DNA of 7,111 nucleotides from an uncultured Porphyromonadaceae bacterium (lineage in GTDB: Bacteria > Bacteroidota > Bacteroidia > Bacteroidales > CAMTPD01). Of this stretch, positions 7,035 to 7,111 are shown piece by piece. Under the pieces are notes generated by a model. It made no database searches and was not told the DNA's origin. It worked only from the letters and a program-made list of their open reading frames with translations. Within the stretch, counting starts at the first letter, position 1; every line of letters begins with the position of its first letter. The translations under genes and the position numbers were made by a program. The stretch covers positions 1-7,111 of the forward strand of contig CAMTPD010000066.1 in assembly GCA_947074265.1 (NCBI GenBank), read 5' to 3'.

Positions 7035-7111
7035 CGTACTTGTACATTCATTCCTCCACTAACTCTCTGATATCCGTCTGTTATGATCTCTTCGTTTGGG
7101 TGAATACCAGA
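7031..7111 (-). CDS. RND efflux periplasmic adaptor (membrane fusion protein), C-terminal end only
   Basis: A frame open from the right edge encodes 26 residues and stops with TGA at 7033-7031. The peptide includes HPNEEIITDGYQRV and ends GGMNVQVR. It matches the typical end of adaptor proteins, where a 'G..pGd.VvteG.q.l.dG..V.v' pattern closes the membrane-proximal domain. The TGA overlaps the pump's ATG as ATGA. Position directly before an RND pump and a TolC-like channel fits the standard adaptor-pump-channel gene order. The adaptor would bridge the two in the periplasm. Most of the gene, any lipoprotein signal, and the operon promoter lie outside the window. Confidence 0.85.
   Translation of the reverse strand, partial: SGIHPNEEIITDGYQRVSGGMNVQVR

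Overview
The window looks like a piece of a Bacteroidales-type (Bacteroidota) chromosome. The signs are a non-SusC TonB-dependent receptor with the plug and barrel style common in that order, an efflux operon in MFP-RND-OMF order, start codons without purine-rich Shine-Dalgarno sequences, and moderate G+C in genes against AT-rich intergenic DNA. Porphyromonas or a relative is my guess from codon style and intergenic repeats; this is inference only. All recognisable genes lie on the minus strand, so transcription runs from high to low coordinates.

Right part (7111 to 2580): a tripartite efflux operon. It enters the window with the last 26 codons of a periplasmic adaptor (membrane fusion protein), continues with a complete 1030-residue RND inner-membrane pump, and ends with a complete 431-residue TolC-like outer-membrane channel. 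Both junctions are 4-base ATGA stop/start overlaps, so the three genes are probably translationally coupled. A strong hairpin at 2580-2612, 37 bases after the channel gene, is the likely terminator. The operon promoter lies outside the window. The substrate cannot be read from the sequence.

Middle (1244 to 2579): about 1.3 kb without a convincing gene. It holds two copies of a 45-bp unit with conserved ends and a diverged centre (1365-1454), about nine degenerate units with a 22-bp period rich in A and T tracts (1711-1911), a cluster of small palindromes (1971-2096) and a nested inverted repeat (2420-2485).

Left part (1243 to 1): a clear thiamine pyrophosphate (THI-box) riboswitch at about 1150-1243 reads into the 5' end of a TonB-dependent outer-membrane receptor that runs off the left edge. 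The pairing predicts that the receptor imports thiamine or a thiamine precursor and is switched off when TPP is plentiful. Two competing hairpins directly before the start codon could be the expression platform. The receptor's signal peptide is odd, with an Arg and a Glu inside the hydrophobic core.

Most novel-looking material: the 22-bp periodic array, the 45-bp repeat pair, the nested inverted repeat and the unusual signal peptide. I see no evidence for a wholly new gene system.
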